This document shows positions 1 to 13,400 of a stretch of 64,000 nucleotides of DNA, piece by piece. The DNA comes from Antedon mediterranea. Lineage: Eukaryota; Echinodermata; Crinoidea; Comatulida; Antedonidae. The translations under genes were made by a program, and so were the position numbers. The notes beneath the pieces were generated by a model. It was not told where the DNA came from, searched no databases, and worked only from the letters and a program-made list of their open reading frames with translations. The stretch's first letter is position 1. Every line of letters begins with the position of its first letter. The stretch lies in assembly GCF_964355755.1 (NCBI RefSeq), contig NC_092673.1, forward strand, positions 27,967,001 to 28,031,000. Direction: 5' to 3'.

Positions 1-1008
1 AACAGGCACTTTCCATCAATCAATACAGTGTCCCTTTGGAAGACGAAAAAAAAATCAGATTAAAAGGACTGGAGCTTAAGTTGGCCATTAATCATAGCCA
101 TTTCAGTTTTTTGTTTATTTTAAAACATACCGCGCGTGTGTGAAGGTACAGTAGTTAAATAATAGGAATTATACTGCAAATTAATAAAGATCAAATTAAA
201 TATACGCCATAAAGAATCAGAATATATTGTGGGGAATAGTATTATAAAATTACATAGGGAGATTTGATGATAAGACATTTTTCGAGTGAAATCCCGATAG
301 CTGAGTTTTATTGAGTAAGCTTGCAGGAATAACTGTAGGCTATCTTCCTGTGTCCCGTTAGGACCGAGATGTCTGCCCATGTTGCAAGCCGTAATGTCTT
401 CTTTCTTGGGCCCACTCTGTCACGGCAGTTAGTTTCAAAAGATGATTAAATTAAATAATGTATTAATAATTATTAGGATGGTATTCATTTGAATAAACGC
501 CTCCAATAAAACATCACTTTGAATAATAACCCCCCCCCCCCCCCCCCCCCCACCCCCAACCCAACTATCTAATAAACGTCCATCCACATATTTATAATAA
601 CACAATTATACTATTTGTAGTAGAATTCACCGCACTGTTATCTGCAATTTACCAAGCATTTGTTATTCTTTTTTACCACTTTTCATATCTATTAGAGGAT
701 TTCATTTGATTATAAATGTTACCATATTATTAAAACTAAAAAATTTAACATATATCCCTCGATAAGCACCTCCCTCAAATGACCTCCGCCTCCCCAAAGG
801 GCCCTACCAAACAATAAAAACTATACTTTAAAATGTTATTAATCATCTAAAACACTGTGAAACAAAGTAGTTTAGTTTTACGAATGTCAAGCATTTTCAA
901 TAATGGTAACCGACAGAAAATGTATAAGGAGAACATTATCATTCCGAGAACCATCGTCTACACTTCCTAGAGGGGTAGCGAGCGAAGCGAGCTCACCCTC
1001 TAGTATAG
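1..1008. repeat. Interspersed repeat A, copy 1 (5' truncated by window edge)
   Basis: The sequence from base 1 matches that from about 12050, and more distantly 58320 onward, with the same order of blocks. It ends in an inverted repeat CTAGAGGG...CCCTCTAG followed by T. A poly-C run (about 531-551) is specific to this copy. The CTAG|T end and absence of long terminal inverted repeats suggest a non-autonomous Helitron/Helentron-like element, but this is inference. It lies in the intron upstream of the first visible exon. Confidence 0.75.
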
Positions 1009-1117
1009 TAAATTATATAATGAATGTTCAAGAGTTAAATGAGTAAAAATTTCATCAATTGAAATTGTCACTGTTATTTAAAGAGGGGTTTAATAATATA
1101 TATAAAAACATTTTTAG

Positions 1118-1474
1118 TTGAAACAACTGAACCAACTACAGAGCCTTCTACTACTGAACCATCAACGACAGAGCCCTCAACTACTGAGCCCTCAACTACT
1201 GAGCTATCTACTACAGAGCCATCTACTACTGAGCCTTCTACTACAGAGCCTTCTACTACTGAGCCCTCAACTACTGAGCTATCTACTACTGAACCATCAA
1301 CGACAGAGCCCTCAACTACTGAGCCATCAACTACTGAACCATCTACCACTGAACCATCAACGACAGAGCCCTCGACTACTGAACCATCAACGACAGAGCC
1401 CTCAACTACTGAACCATCTACTACAGAGCCATCTAATACTCAGCCATCAACTACTCAACCATCAACAACAATGG
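1118..1474 (+). CDS. Mucin exon 1 (of window): T-T-E-P-S repeats
   Basis: Acceptor ...TTTTTAG at 1111-1117 and donor G|GTAAGA at 1475; 357 nt, phase 1-1. It encodes about 24 copies of a pentapeptide related to T-T-E-P-S, ending in Q-P-S-T-T-M. Dense Thr/Ser with Pro is the usual substrate of mucin-type O-glycosylation. The same repeat type fills the next exon, so these two exons are probably duplicates of one cassette that expanded to different extents. Confidence 0.85.
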
Positions 1475-4400
1475 GTAAGAAACTTTTTTTTCGATATTTA
1501 CATTTACATAAAATAAATTTTCTTGAATTTGTAAATATATGTTTGATGTATAATGAATGTTGATGAGTTGAATGGAGAACATATACTCATGAATTAAAAT
1601 ATTCAGTATTATTTAAAGAGACGTAATCGGGTTATATATGAAAGTCAATTTATAATAAAATATTTTTTTTATTAAAAGAATGCAAAACATTCATCCTTTG
1701 TTTTATCATACATCTTACCTTTCTAAAGTAAATTTTATTCTTCTATCTTGAACGTATTCCAATGTCCAGCGTTCAATCGTGATCTATGTACCAGTACCAT
1801 TCACACTTAAGCTACGGAAACAATTGATAGATATCTATTAAATTGAAGTGAAATATTTAATATTTGAAATAAATAATATGATTGGTGATTACGGCCATAA
1901 GTTTGTAACTCACAGACTCTTACACAAAGTAATCCTTAACGTTTAAAAGTCAAGGTGTTAAGACACAGCGATCTACATACCTTGTGTTTAAAACACTCTG
2001 ATAGTCATCATGTCTAAGCAGATAGAACTATGTATACATTCATGAAAAACGCATGAAAATTTAGAAATCCCTGTATAAAACATACATTTAATGTATATTT
2101 ATTTCACTTCCAATCTGTTTTTTCCCGAGACATAAATCATGTTCACTCAATATCCTGCCTTTCACGAACCTGCAACTGACACGAACAAAAAAAACTATTT
2201 TAAAATGTTCTTCACTTTATACACATGGCCTTTAAACAAAACATACAGTAGTGACATACTGTGAATGTATCATGTGAACTCACATGTTGTGAAGAAATCA
2301 TGTGAACTCACATATTGTGAAGAAATCATGTGAACTCACATGTTGTGAAGAAATCGTGTGCTCACTTGTATTATTATAGTGCTGTAAATTAAATAAAGAT
2401 TAAGAAATATCATATAGTATCTATAATCAATGTGCAATACATTCCTTTTTCTATTTCTAATTATAATTTCTTTTTCTAATAATGACATTTATCGAGTTCC
2501 TCTAACCCTTACCTTATTTACACATTTTTAGTCGCGTGGAAGCGACTCTATAGTTCACTATGTCGGTCGGTCGGTCTGTCTGTCTGTCGGTCCGGTATCA
2601 CTATGCGTTTTATCGCTTTCTGACCTTATCTTGATATCAGTTTAATCTAGCTAGGTCAATTTTTCACAGTATATTCCTTATGGCCAGGAATCAATGTGGT
2701 TATGTTTTTACGGTGGGCAATAAAAAAATTACGCGGTCTACGCACGATTTAACGAAATCACGTTTGTAATCATATCTTCACAACCATGAATCACAATTAA
2801 ATAAAATTTGGTACTCATAAATTTCAGGGCATAAATCATCATATGGCAATACAATTACGTGCGTAGCGCATGTAACGTATGCGTACGCGCGCTTAAAATT
2901 TTCAAAATTTATTTTCGATGAAATAAGAGTACGTTTCAGGCAATTTTAAGCGTTTACAAAATTGCCATGAGTGCGCAGATTTTTGCGCGCGCATTGCGCG
3001 TTAAATGTTATTGCGCACTCTTTTTGCCCGATTTCAACATTTTTAAACATGTTCAGTAATTTCGATCAGTATAGTTCACTATGTCGGTCTGTCTGTCGGT
3101 CTGTCTGTCTGTCGGTCTGTTTGTCTGTCGGTCTGTTTGTCTGTCGGTCTGTTTGTCTGTCGGTCCGGTATCACTATGCATTGTAGCACGCGACTTAATG
3201 GCTGTTGGCCTTGTTTCTTACATATTCGCAACCAGAAATCGTAAATATACCATATTTAGGGAACATACACTTCATTGAATTGAACAAAATCCACAGCACT
3301 TGTAACATGCACGTACAAACGTTTGCCATTTGCAAAAATGAACACAATTGATTTTAAACTAAATTAGAGAAAGTTTAAGAGTATTTGAAAGATTGCCTAC
3401 CCCATGCACTACGCAGGATACGTAGTACATAAGTTATGACAGCTTCAGTAATACGTGGATCTAGATTTCAAGATTTATTTTCACTTTCTACACACGACCG
3501 CGATTGTAACTCTGTGATTGGTCTTGTTGATCCTACTACATTACTACATGATCTCCAAATTTTCCAAAAAATATATCCCAATTAACAAAATCATGAATTA
3601 ACAGTTATTCAAAAAATTAGTCAACAGGTGGAATGATCATCTTCTAATTTATCTTTTAAATGTTAAAAATAGGATACCATCGTTATTTGTATTTGTATTT
3701 TTTTTTTAAAGTGCCAACATATAAATAAAAAAAAATATATTGACATTGAATGAAACATATATTTCTAACTTGTTTTATATCAAATGATATTATTATTATT
3801 CATTTATTTGAATTTACATATATATAATTCAAACATCTTTAGTTCAAACTACTGAGCTATCAACAACTGAACCTTCTACTACTGAGACATCTATTACTGA
3901 GCCTTCAACTACAGAACAGTCAACAACAGAGTCCTCAACTACCGAACCATCTACTACAGAACCATCAACTACAGAACCATCTACTACCGAACCATCTACT
4001 ACTGAGCCATCTACTACAGAACCATCGACTACAGAACCATCAACTACTGAACCATCAACTACAGAACAAGCTACTGCAGAACCATCAACTACTGAACCAT
4101 CTACAGCTACAACTGTGCCATCAACTACAGAACCATCTACTACAGAACCATCTACTACAGAATCCTCAACTACAGAACCATCAACGACAGAAACCTCAAC
4201 TACTGAGCCCTCAACTACTGAGCCCTCAACTACTGAGCCCTCAACTACAGAGCCCTCAACTAGTGTACCATCTACTACTGAACCATCTACTACTGAACCA
4301 TCTACTACCGAACCAGCTACTACCGAACCAGCTACAACTGTGCAATCAACTACAGTACCATCTACTATTGAGCCTTCAACTACAGGACCATCTACTACTG

Positions 4401-7400
4401 AGCTCTCAACTACCCACCTCTCAACAACTGAGCCCTCGACTACTGAGCCCTCAACTACTGAGCTCTCAACAACTGAGCCCTCGACTACTGAACCATCTAC
4501 TACAAAACTATCTTCTACAGAACCATCTACTACCGAACCAGCTACAACTGTACAATCAACTACAGAACCATCTACTACAGAATCCTCAACTACAGAACCC
4601 TCAACTACAGAGCCATCTACGACAGAGCCATCTACTACAGAGCCCTCAACTACCGAACCATCTACTACAGAACTATCAACTACAGAAGCATCTACTACAG
4701 AACCATCTACTACTGAACCAGCTACAACTGTGCAATCAACTACAGTATCATCTACTACAGAACCATCTACTACAGAACTGTCAACTACTGAACCATCTAC
4801 AACTGTGCAATCAACTACAGAACAATCTACTACAGAACTGTCAACTACAGAACCGTCAACTACTGAGCCATCTACTACAGAACCATCTACTACAGAACCA
4901 TCAACTACTGAACCATCTACAACTGTTCAATCAACTACAGAACCATCTACTACAGAACCATCTACTACAGAACTGTCAACTACAGAACCATCAACTACCG
5001 AACCATCAACTACCGAACCATCTACTACCGAACCAGCTACAACTGTGCAATTAACTACAGAACCCTCAACTACAGAGCCATCTACTACAGAACCATCAAC
5101 TACAGAACCATCAACGACCGAACCATCAACAACCGAACCATCAACGACAGAAACCTCAACTACAGAGCCCTCAACTACAGAGCCCTCAACTACAGAGCCC
5201 TCAACTACCGAACCATCTACTACTGAGCCCTCAACTACAGGACCATCTACTACTGAGCCCTCAACTACTGAGCTCTCAACAACTCAGCCCTCGACTACTG
5301 AACCATTGACTACTGAACCATCTACTACAGAACCATCTACAACTGAACCATCTACAACTGTGCAATCAACAACAGAACCATCTACTACAGAACCATCTAC
5401 TACAGAACCCTCAACTACAGAACGCTCAACTACAGAGCCCTCAACTACTGAGCTCTCAACTACTGAACCCTCTACTACAGAACCATCTACTACAGAACCA
5501 TCTACTACCGAACCATCAACTACAGAACCGTCAACTACAGAACCATCAACTACAGAACCGTCAACTACAGAACCTTCAACAACCGAACCATCTACTACAG
5601 AACCATCTACTACAGAACTGTCTACTACCGAACCATCTACTACTGAGCCCTCAACTACTGAGCTCTCAACTACCGAGCTCTCAACAACTGAGCCCTCGAC
5701 TACTGAACCAATGACTACTGAACCATCTACTACAGAACCATCTACAACAGAACCATCTACCACTGAACCATCTACAACTGTGCAATCAACAACAGAACCA
5801 TCTACTACAGAACCATATACTACAGAACCCTCAACTACAGAACCATCAACGACAGAGCCCTCAACTACTGAGCTCTCAACTACTGAACCCTCTACTACAG
5901 AATCATCTACTACCGAATCATCAACTACAGAACCGTTAACTACAGAACCATCAACTACAGAACCGTCAACTACAGAACTGTCAACTACAGAACCTTCAAC
6001 AACCGAACCATCTACTACAGAACCATCTACTACAGAACTGTCTACTACAGAACTGTCTACTACCAAACCAGCTACAACTGTGCAATCAACTACAGAACCA
6101 TCTACTACAGAAACCTCAACCACTGAGCCCTCAACTACTGAACCCTCAACTACAGAGCCCTCAATTACTGAACCATCTACTACTGAGCCCTCAACTACAG
6201 GACCATCTACTACTGAGCCCTCAACTACTGAGCTCTCAACTACCGAGCTCTCAACAACTGAGCCCTCGACTACTGAACCAATGACTACTGAACCATCTAC
6301 TACAGAACCATCTACAACAGAACCATCTACAACAGAACCATCTACAACTGTGCAATCAACAACAGAACCATCTACTACAGAACCATCTACTACAGAACCC
6401 TCAACTACAGAACCATCAACGACAGAGCCCTCAACTACTGAGCTCTCAACTACTGAACCCTCTACTACAGAATCATCTACTACAGAATCATCTACTACAG
6501 AACCATCTACTACAGAACCATCTACTACAGAACCATCTACAACTGTGCAATCAACTACAGAACCATCCACTAGAGAACCGTCAACTACAGAACCATCAAC
6601 TACAGAACCGTCAACTACAGAACCATCAACTACCGAACCATCTACAACTGAACAAGCTACAACTGAATCAGCTACAGCTGAACCATCTACTACCGAACCA
6701 TCGACTACCGAACCATCGACTACCGAACCATCGACAACACAACCATCGACAACACAACCATCGACTACAGAACCATCGACTACAGAACCATCGACTACAG
6801 AACCATCGACTACAGAACCATTGACTACAGAACCATCTACTACAGAACCATCTACTACAGAACCATCAACAACCGAACCATCTACTACAGAACCATCTAC
6901 TACAGAACCCTCAACTACAGAACAATCAACGACAGAGCCCTCAACTACTGAGCCCTCAACTACTGAGCCCTCAACTACTGAACCCTCTACTACAGAACCA
7001 TCAACTACAGAATCATCTACTACCGAATCATCTACTACAGAACCATCAACTACAGAACCATCAACTACAGAACCATCTACTACAGAACCATCTACTACAG
7101 AACCGTCTACTACAGAACCGTCAACTACAGAACCGTCAACTACAGAACCGTCAACTACAGAACCAGCTACAACTGAACCATCAACTACCGAACCATCTAC
7201 TACCGAACCATCAACTACCGAACCATCAACAACACAACCATCGACTACAGAACCATCAACTACAGAACCATCTACGACAGAACCATCTACGACAGAACCA
7301 TCAACAACACAACCATTGACTACCGAACCATCAACTACAGAACCATCTACTACAGAACCATCTACTACAGAACCATCTACTACAGAACCATCAACTACAG

Positions 7401-10400
7401 AACCATCTACTACACAACCATCGACTACACAACCATCGACTACACAACCATCAACCGAAACATCTACTACCGAACCATCAACTACAGAACCATCTACTAC
7501 AGAACCATCTACTACAGAACCATCGACTACAGAACCATCTACAACTGAACCATCGACTACAGAACCAGCAACTACTGAACCAGCAACTACTGAACCATCT
7601 ACAACTGAACCAGCTACAACTGAACCATCAACTACCGAACCATCTACTACCAAACCATCGACTACCGAACCATCGACTACCGAACCATCGACAACACAAC
7701 CATCGACAACACAACCATCGACAACACAACCATCTACTACAGAACCATCGACTACAGAACCATCAACTACAGAACCATCAACTACAGAACCATCAACTAC
7801 AGAACCATCAACTACTGAACCATCTACAACTGTGCAATCAACTACAGAACCATCTACTACAGAACCATCTACTACAGAACCATCTACTACAGAACCATCA
7901 ACTACAGAACCATCGACTACAGAACCATCGACTACACAACCGTCTACTACAGAACCGTCTACTACAGAACCGTCAACTACAGAACCGTCAACTACAGAAC
8001 CGTCAACTACAGAACCATCAACTACAGAACCATCTACTACAGAACCAGCTACAACTGAACCATCAACTACTGAACCATCTACTACCGAACCATCGACTAC
8101 CAAACCATCGACTACCGTACCATCGACTACCGTACCATCGACTACCGAACCATCGACAACACAACCATCGACAACACAACCATCGACTACAGAACCTTCG
8201 ACTACAGAACCATCTACTACAGAACCATCAACAACACAACCATCGACTACCGAACCATCGACTACCGAACCATCAACTACAGAACCATCAACTACAGAAC
8301 CATCTACTACAGAACCATCTACTACCGAACCATCTACTACCGAACCATCGACTACAGAACCATCGACTACAGAACCATCGACTACAGAACCATCGACTAC
8401 AGAACCATCGACTACAGAACCATCGACTACAGAACCATCGACTACAGAACCATCGACTACAGAACCATCTACTACAGAACCATCTACTACAGAACCATCA
8501 ACAACACAACCATCAACAACACAGCCATCGACTACAGAACCATCTACTACCGAACCATCTACTACAGAACCATCTACTACAGAACCAGCTACAACTGAAC
8601 CAGCTACAACTGAACCATCAACTACTGAACCATCAACTACTGAACCAGCTACTACTGAAACAGCTACAACTGAACCATCCACTACTGAACCATCAACTAC
8701 TGAACCAGCTACAACTAAACCATCAACTACTGAACCATCTACAACTGAACCACCTACAACTGAACCATCAACCACTGAACCAGCTACAATTGAACCATCA
8801 ACTACTGAAGCAGCTTCAACTGAACCATCTACAACTGAACCATCAACTACTGAACCATCAACTACTGAACCAGCTACAACTGAACCATCAACTACTGAAC
8901 CATCTACAACTGAACCAGCTACAACTGAATCAGCTACAACTGAACCATTAACTACTGAACCAGCTACAACTGAACCAGCTACAACTGAACCAGCTACAAC
9001 TGAACCATCGACAACCGAACCATCGACAACCGAACCATCGACAACCGAACCATCGACAACAGAACCATCGACAACAGAACCATCGACTACTGAACCATCG
9101 ACTACTGAACGATCAACTACAGAACCATCTACAACTGAACCAGCTACAACTGAACTAGCTACAACTGAACCATCAACTACTGAACCAGCTACTACTGAAA
9201 CAGCTACAACTGAACCATCTACTACTGAACCATCAACTACTGAACCAGCTACAACTAAACCATCAACTACTGAACCATCTACAACTGAACCACCTACAAC
9301 TGAACCATCTACAACTGAACCATCAACCACTGAACCATCTACAACTGAACCATCAACCACTGAACCAGCTACAACTGAACCATCAACTACTGAAACAGCT
9401 TCAACTGAACCATCTACAACTGAACCATCAACTACTGAACCAGCTACAACTAAACCATCAACTACTGAACCAGCTACAACTGAACCACCTACAACTGAAC
9501 CAGCTACAACTGAATCAGCTACAACTGAACCATTAACTACTGAACCAGCTACAACTGAACCATCGACTACCGAACCATCGACTACCGAACCATCGACTAC
9601 CGAACCATCGACTACCGAACCATCGACTACCGAACCATCGACAACCGAACCATCGACAACCGAACCATCGACAACCGAACCATCGACTACCGAACCATCG
9701 ACTACCGAACCATCGACTACTGAACGATCGACTACTGAACCAGCTACAACTGAACCAGCTACTACTGTACCAGCTACAACTGTACCAGCTACATCTAAAC
9801 CAGCTATCACTACTGATTCAGGTAATCGACTTCTTAACAATAATCATGCAATGGAGTTTTCTTAATTTTGTAAACTAGACATTATTTGTTCTCATTTAAT
9901 AATATATAACGTCTAAATCTACAACTGAGCGTCAACTACAGAGCCATCCACTACAGAGCTGTTAAACTACTGAGCGTTCTACTACTGAGTTGATTTATTG
10001 ACAATATTTACTGAATTGTGTTTTCATTACATTGTTCTATGTTGTTTTACTTGAAACCTTTCGTTACATGACGGTATAAAATTACTTTTTATAAAATTAA
10101 TTTTATACCTCCATGCTATTTTTTCTTTCATTAATTTGTTTTAAGAGGTATCAATTCATTAGAGTTAACAAATATATTTGAAATATTATTTTTGAAGTGT
10201 TAACCACAGTACCTGTGACTACGGAAGCATCAACTACTTAATGTTGTATTGCTATGTTGTATTGTAACTGAACCAATAGTAGAGCCATTTTACTCCAAAG
10301 TACTAAGTCGTGCCCATTTCAGAACCATCACAAACACTGTCGATGAGGGAAGATTCTAACCATTTACTACAAAGGCATGCCAAACCTAAACAACTGAACC

Positions 10401-13400
10401 ATGTGCTACTAAACCAATCTGCTACCGAACTCAACTATCAAAGAACCACCAAACCATCAAACATGGTATCATATATTACCAAACCACCCAAACCTATTTA
10501 ACTACCGTGTCTTCAACATCAGCAAAAGCTATTTGTACAATTTATATGCAATTTCATATCTCATATATAAGATACAATTTGTTTGTTTTTTTCATCCAAT
10601 TTAGCTATAGCGATTTTTATATTTGTCTTTATATTTATTCTTTAGAGTTTTTAATTTCATAGTCATTCTTTGAAGGAATCTAGAACTTTTTTAAATATCA
10701 TATTCTGTTTTTTTATGTACAGTTATTGATAATAGGTCCACGTGTCTTAACACGTTTCAAGCATGCCCTGGAACAACTAATTGTATACCTGAAGATGCTT
10801 TCTGTGACAGGGTTCAAGACTGTGTTGATTATTTAGATGAAAATGAAGCTGCATGTGGTAAGTTGTTTATGGTCTTTTGCATTAATTTTGTGGTTTTATA
10901 TTGCAAAACAAAATAATGAAAACAAAAATAGTTGGACTACAAAAAAACATTTGCTGAAGTTTTTTTTTCTTCTTCTTAGGTCCTTGCAATACAACTGAAC
11001 TTCGATGTGATAATGCTTTGTGTATAGATAAAAGTCTCTTCTGTGATGACAATATTAATGATTGTCCTGATAACTATGATGAGACCGCCACAATTTGCGA
11101 TGGTAAGAGGATTTTAAGAGCATGTGGTGTTTCACTTTAATGTCCTATATAATACTTTAAATAATGAAATTGATAAAGTATAAAGTAATAAATACATTCA
11201 CTGGACAGTGTCCCCTTTAATAGGATTGTCCCAAAGGAGTGATTCAACTGTTAATATCAGTCTTATAATATATATTAATAGACAATATTTAAGTATGAAC
11301 CAGGTCATGTAGGCAAAGGTTTTCGATGCAAAGCAGAGCAGACTACAATTAAATATCAAAGACGCTAGTTATAACTTGGACATTTTAATCCATCTACAGG
11401 CTGTTTCATGAGGAGTACCACAAACAGTATAATAATAATAATAATAGTAATAATAATAATTTCTTCAATTTGTCGGCCAATCAGTATATAACATGTTTAA
11501 TAACTTCATTACAATAGGAAGCTGTGCTGCACCTCAAACACTAGCGTTTGGTAATCTGCTGAGCCCATCGGTTCAACGCTCTCGGTACCTTGAGAACCAG
11601 GTGTTCATTTACGAGTGCTATAGTGGGCGTACTTTAGAAGGAAACAGCACTCTTATATGTCAAGATGGAACTATACAGGGAATATTCCCAAGCTGTTTAT
11701 GTAGGTTATAAAGTCAATGTACGGCATTTCAGTTTTATTCAATAACAATATTGCAGCCAAGCGCTGAATTAGATGATTATTACAAATATAAACAATTAAA
11801 TTGTAAATACATTAAAAAGATGAGTGATAAAGTTCATGTACACATCACTGAATTGTTAGCAAATAAGGAATTAACTATAATTATTTGTTTTAAATTTATT
11901 TCAATTTGTATTTATTTCCATAATACATAATTTTCATAAAAAAATAAGCTTTTTTCACTACAGTAATTCTCATTAAAAGGTGCGTATGGTAAATTCTTCC
12001 CGGTCAAAGTAATTAAAATAATAGATTTGACCCTAAAGGTGACTGGAAACAGGCACTTTCCATCAATCAATACAGTGTCCCTTTGGAAGACGAAAAAAAA
12101 ATCAGATAGTAGGACTGGAGCTTAAGTTGGCCATTAGTCATAGCCATTTCAGTTTTTTGTTTATTTTAAAACATACCGCGCGCGTATGTGAAGGTACAGT
12201 AGTTAAATAATAGAAATTATACTGCAAATTAATAAAGATCAAATTAAATATACGCCATAAAGAATCAGAATATATTGTGGGGAATAGTATTATAAAATTA
12301 CATAGGGAGATTTGATAAGACATTTTTCGAGTGAAATCCCGATAGCTGAGTTTTATTGAGTAAGCTTGCAGGAATAACTGTAGGCTATCTTCCTGTGTCC
12401 CGTTAGGACCGAGATGTCTGCCCATGTCTTCTTTCTTGGGCCCACTCTGTCACGGCAGTTAGTTTCAAAAGATGATTAAATTAAATAATGTATTAATAAT
12501 TATTAGGATGGTATTCATTTGAATAAACGCCTCTCCAATAAAACATCACTTTGAATAATAACCCCTAATAACCCAAGCATTTGTTATTCTTTTTTACCAC
12601 TTTTCATATCTATTAGAGGATTTCATTTGATTATAAATGTTACCATATTATTAAAACTAAAAAATTTAACATATATCCCTCGAATATTCACCTCCCTCAA
12701 ATGACCTCCGCCTCCCCAAAGGGCCCTACCAAACAATAAAAACTATACTTTCAAATGTTATTAATCATCTAAAACACTGTGAAACAAAGTAGTTTAGTTT
12801 TACGAATGTCAAGCATTTTCAATAATGGTAACCGACAGAAAACGTACAAGGAGAACATTATCATTCTAAGAACCATCGTCTACACTTCCTAGAGGGGGAG
12901 CGAGCGAAGCGAGCTCAACACCCTCTAGTATTTACAATTTCTAGTAAAATTAAGACTTGGAATGTACATTTAAACAAAATGGCCTGTAGAGAAGCGAAAT
13001 CTGATTTTAACAGTATATTAATCTTATTTTGGAATTTATTCTTTTTAAAAATTAGTGAATTGTGACAAGCCAGCTGATTTTGAGAATGGTGAATGGGTTG
13101 CACAAAGTGTAATTATTGCTAATGGTGATTTTATTGAAGCTGTATGTGGTACTGGATATATGCTTGATCCACCCACCCCAACAGAGGTTCAATGTCTGTC
13201 TGGAATATTTTCCCCTGCTGCTACAAAACGTTGCCAAGGTACGTGATTTTTCTGTTTTTCTTTCAGCGCTTTGTCACAATCTTTTGATTGTAAAAGCGCT
13301 TTATAAATCGAACAACATTAACATTAACATACTGTATCTATATCCTGCTTTATGAAAGTTCTACAAATCTTTATAGTAGTATAGGCTACATTAATTGGAT

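Larger units (their letters stand above)
1475..3842 (+). other. Intron 1 (2.4 kb) with small repeats only
   Basis: GT at 1475-1476, AG at 3841-3842. It contains a 28-bp tandem repeat (about 2270-2361), a TIR-bounded element (2531-3194), and otherwise AT-rich DNA without recognisable exons, notably 1490-2260 and 3200-3840. Confidence 0.75.
9822..10722 (+). other. Intron 2 with decayed mucin-repeat cassettes
   Basis: This 901-bp intron holds three stretches that still read like the mucin repeat but contain stops or frameshifts: about 9918-9990, 10200-10245 and 10268-10500. They are listed as pseudo-exons below. The rest is AT-rich. Confidence 0.7.

Noticed and set aside
120-380. 86-codon minus-strand frame conserved between repeat A copies (also 12138-12425)
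   Set aside because: Conservation is explained by the recent shared origin of the copies; the frame is broken in copy 3 and has no recognisable domain.
1118-1516. Plus-strand frames reading L-L-N-H-Q / L-L-Q-S in the mucin arrays
   Set aside because: Shifted frames of the same repeat; only the T-T-E-P-S frame joins the phase-1 splice sites.
5284-9840. 1,518-codon antisense frame reading V-V-D-G-S repeats
   Set aside because: The 15-bp unit happens to lack stops on the minus strand too. No splice structure or signal supports it, while the plus frame fits the flanking exons and phases.
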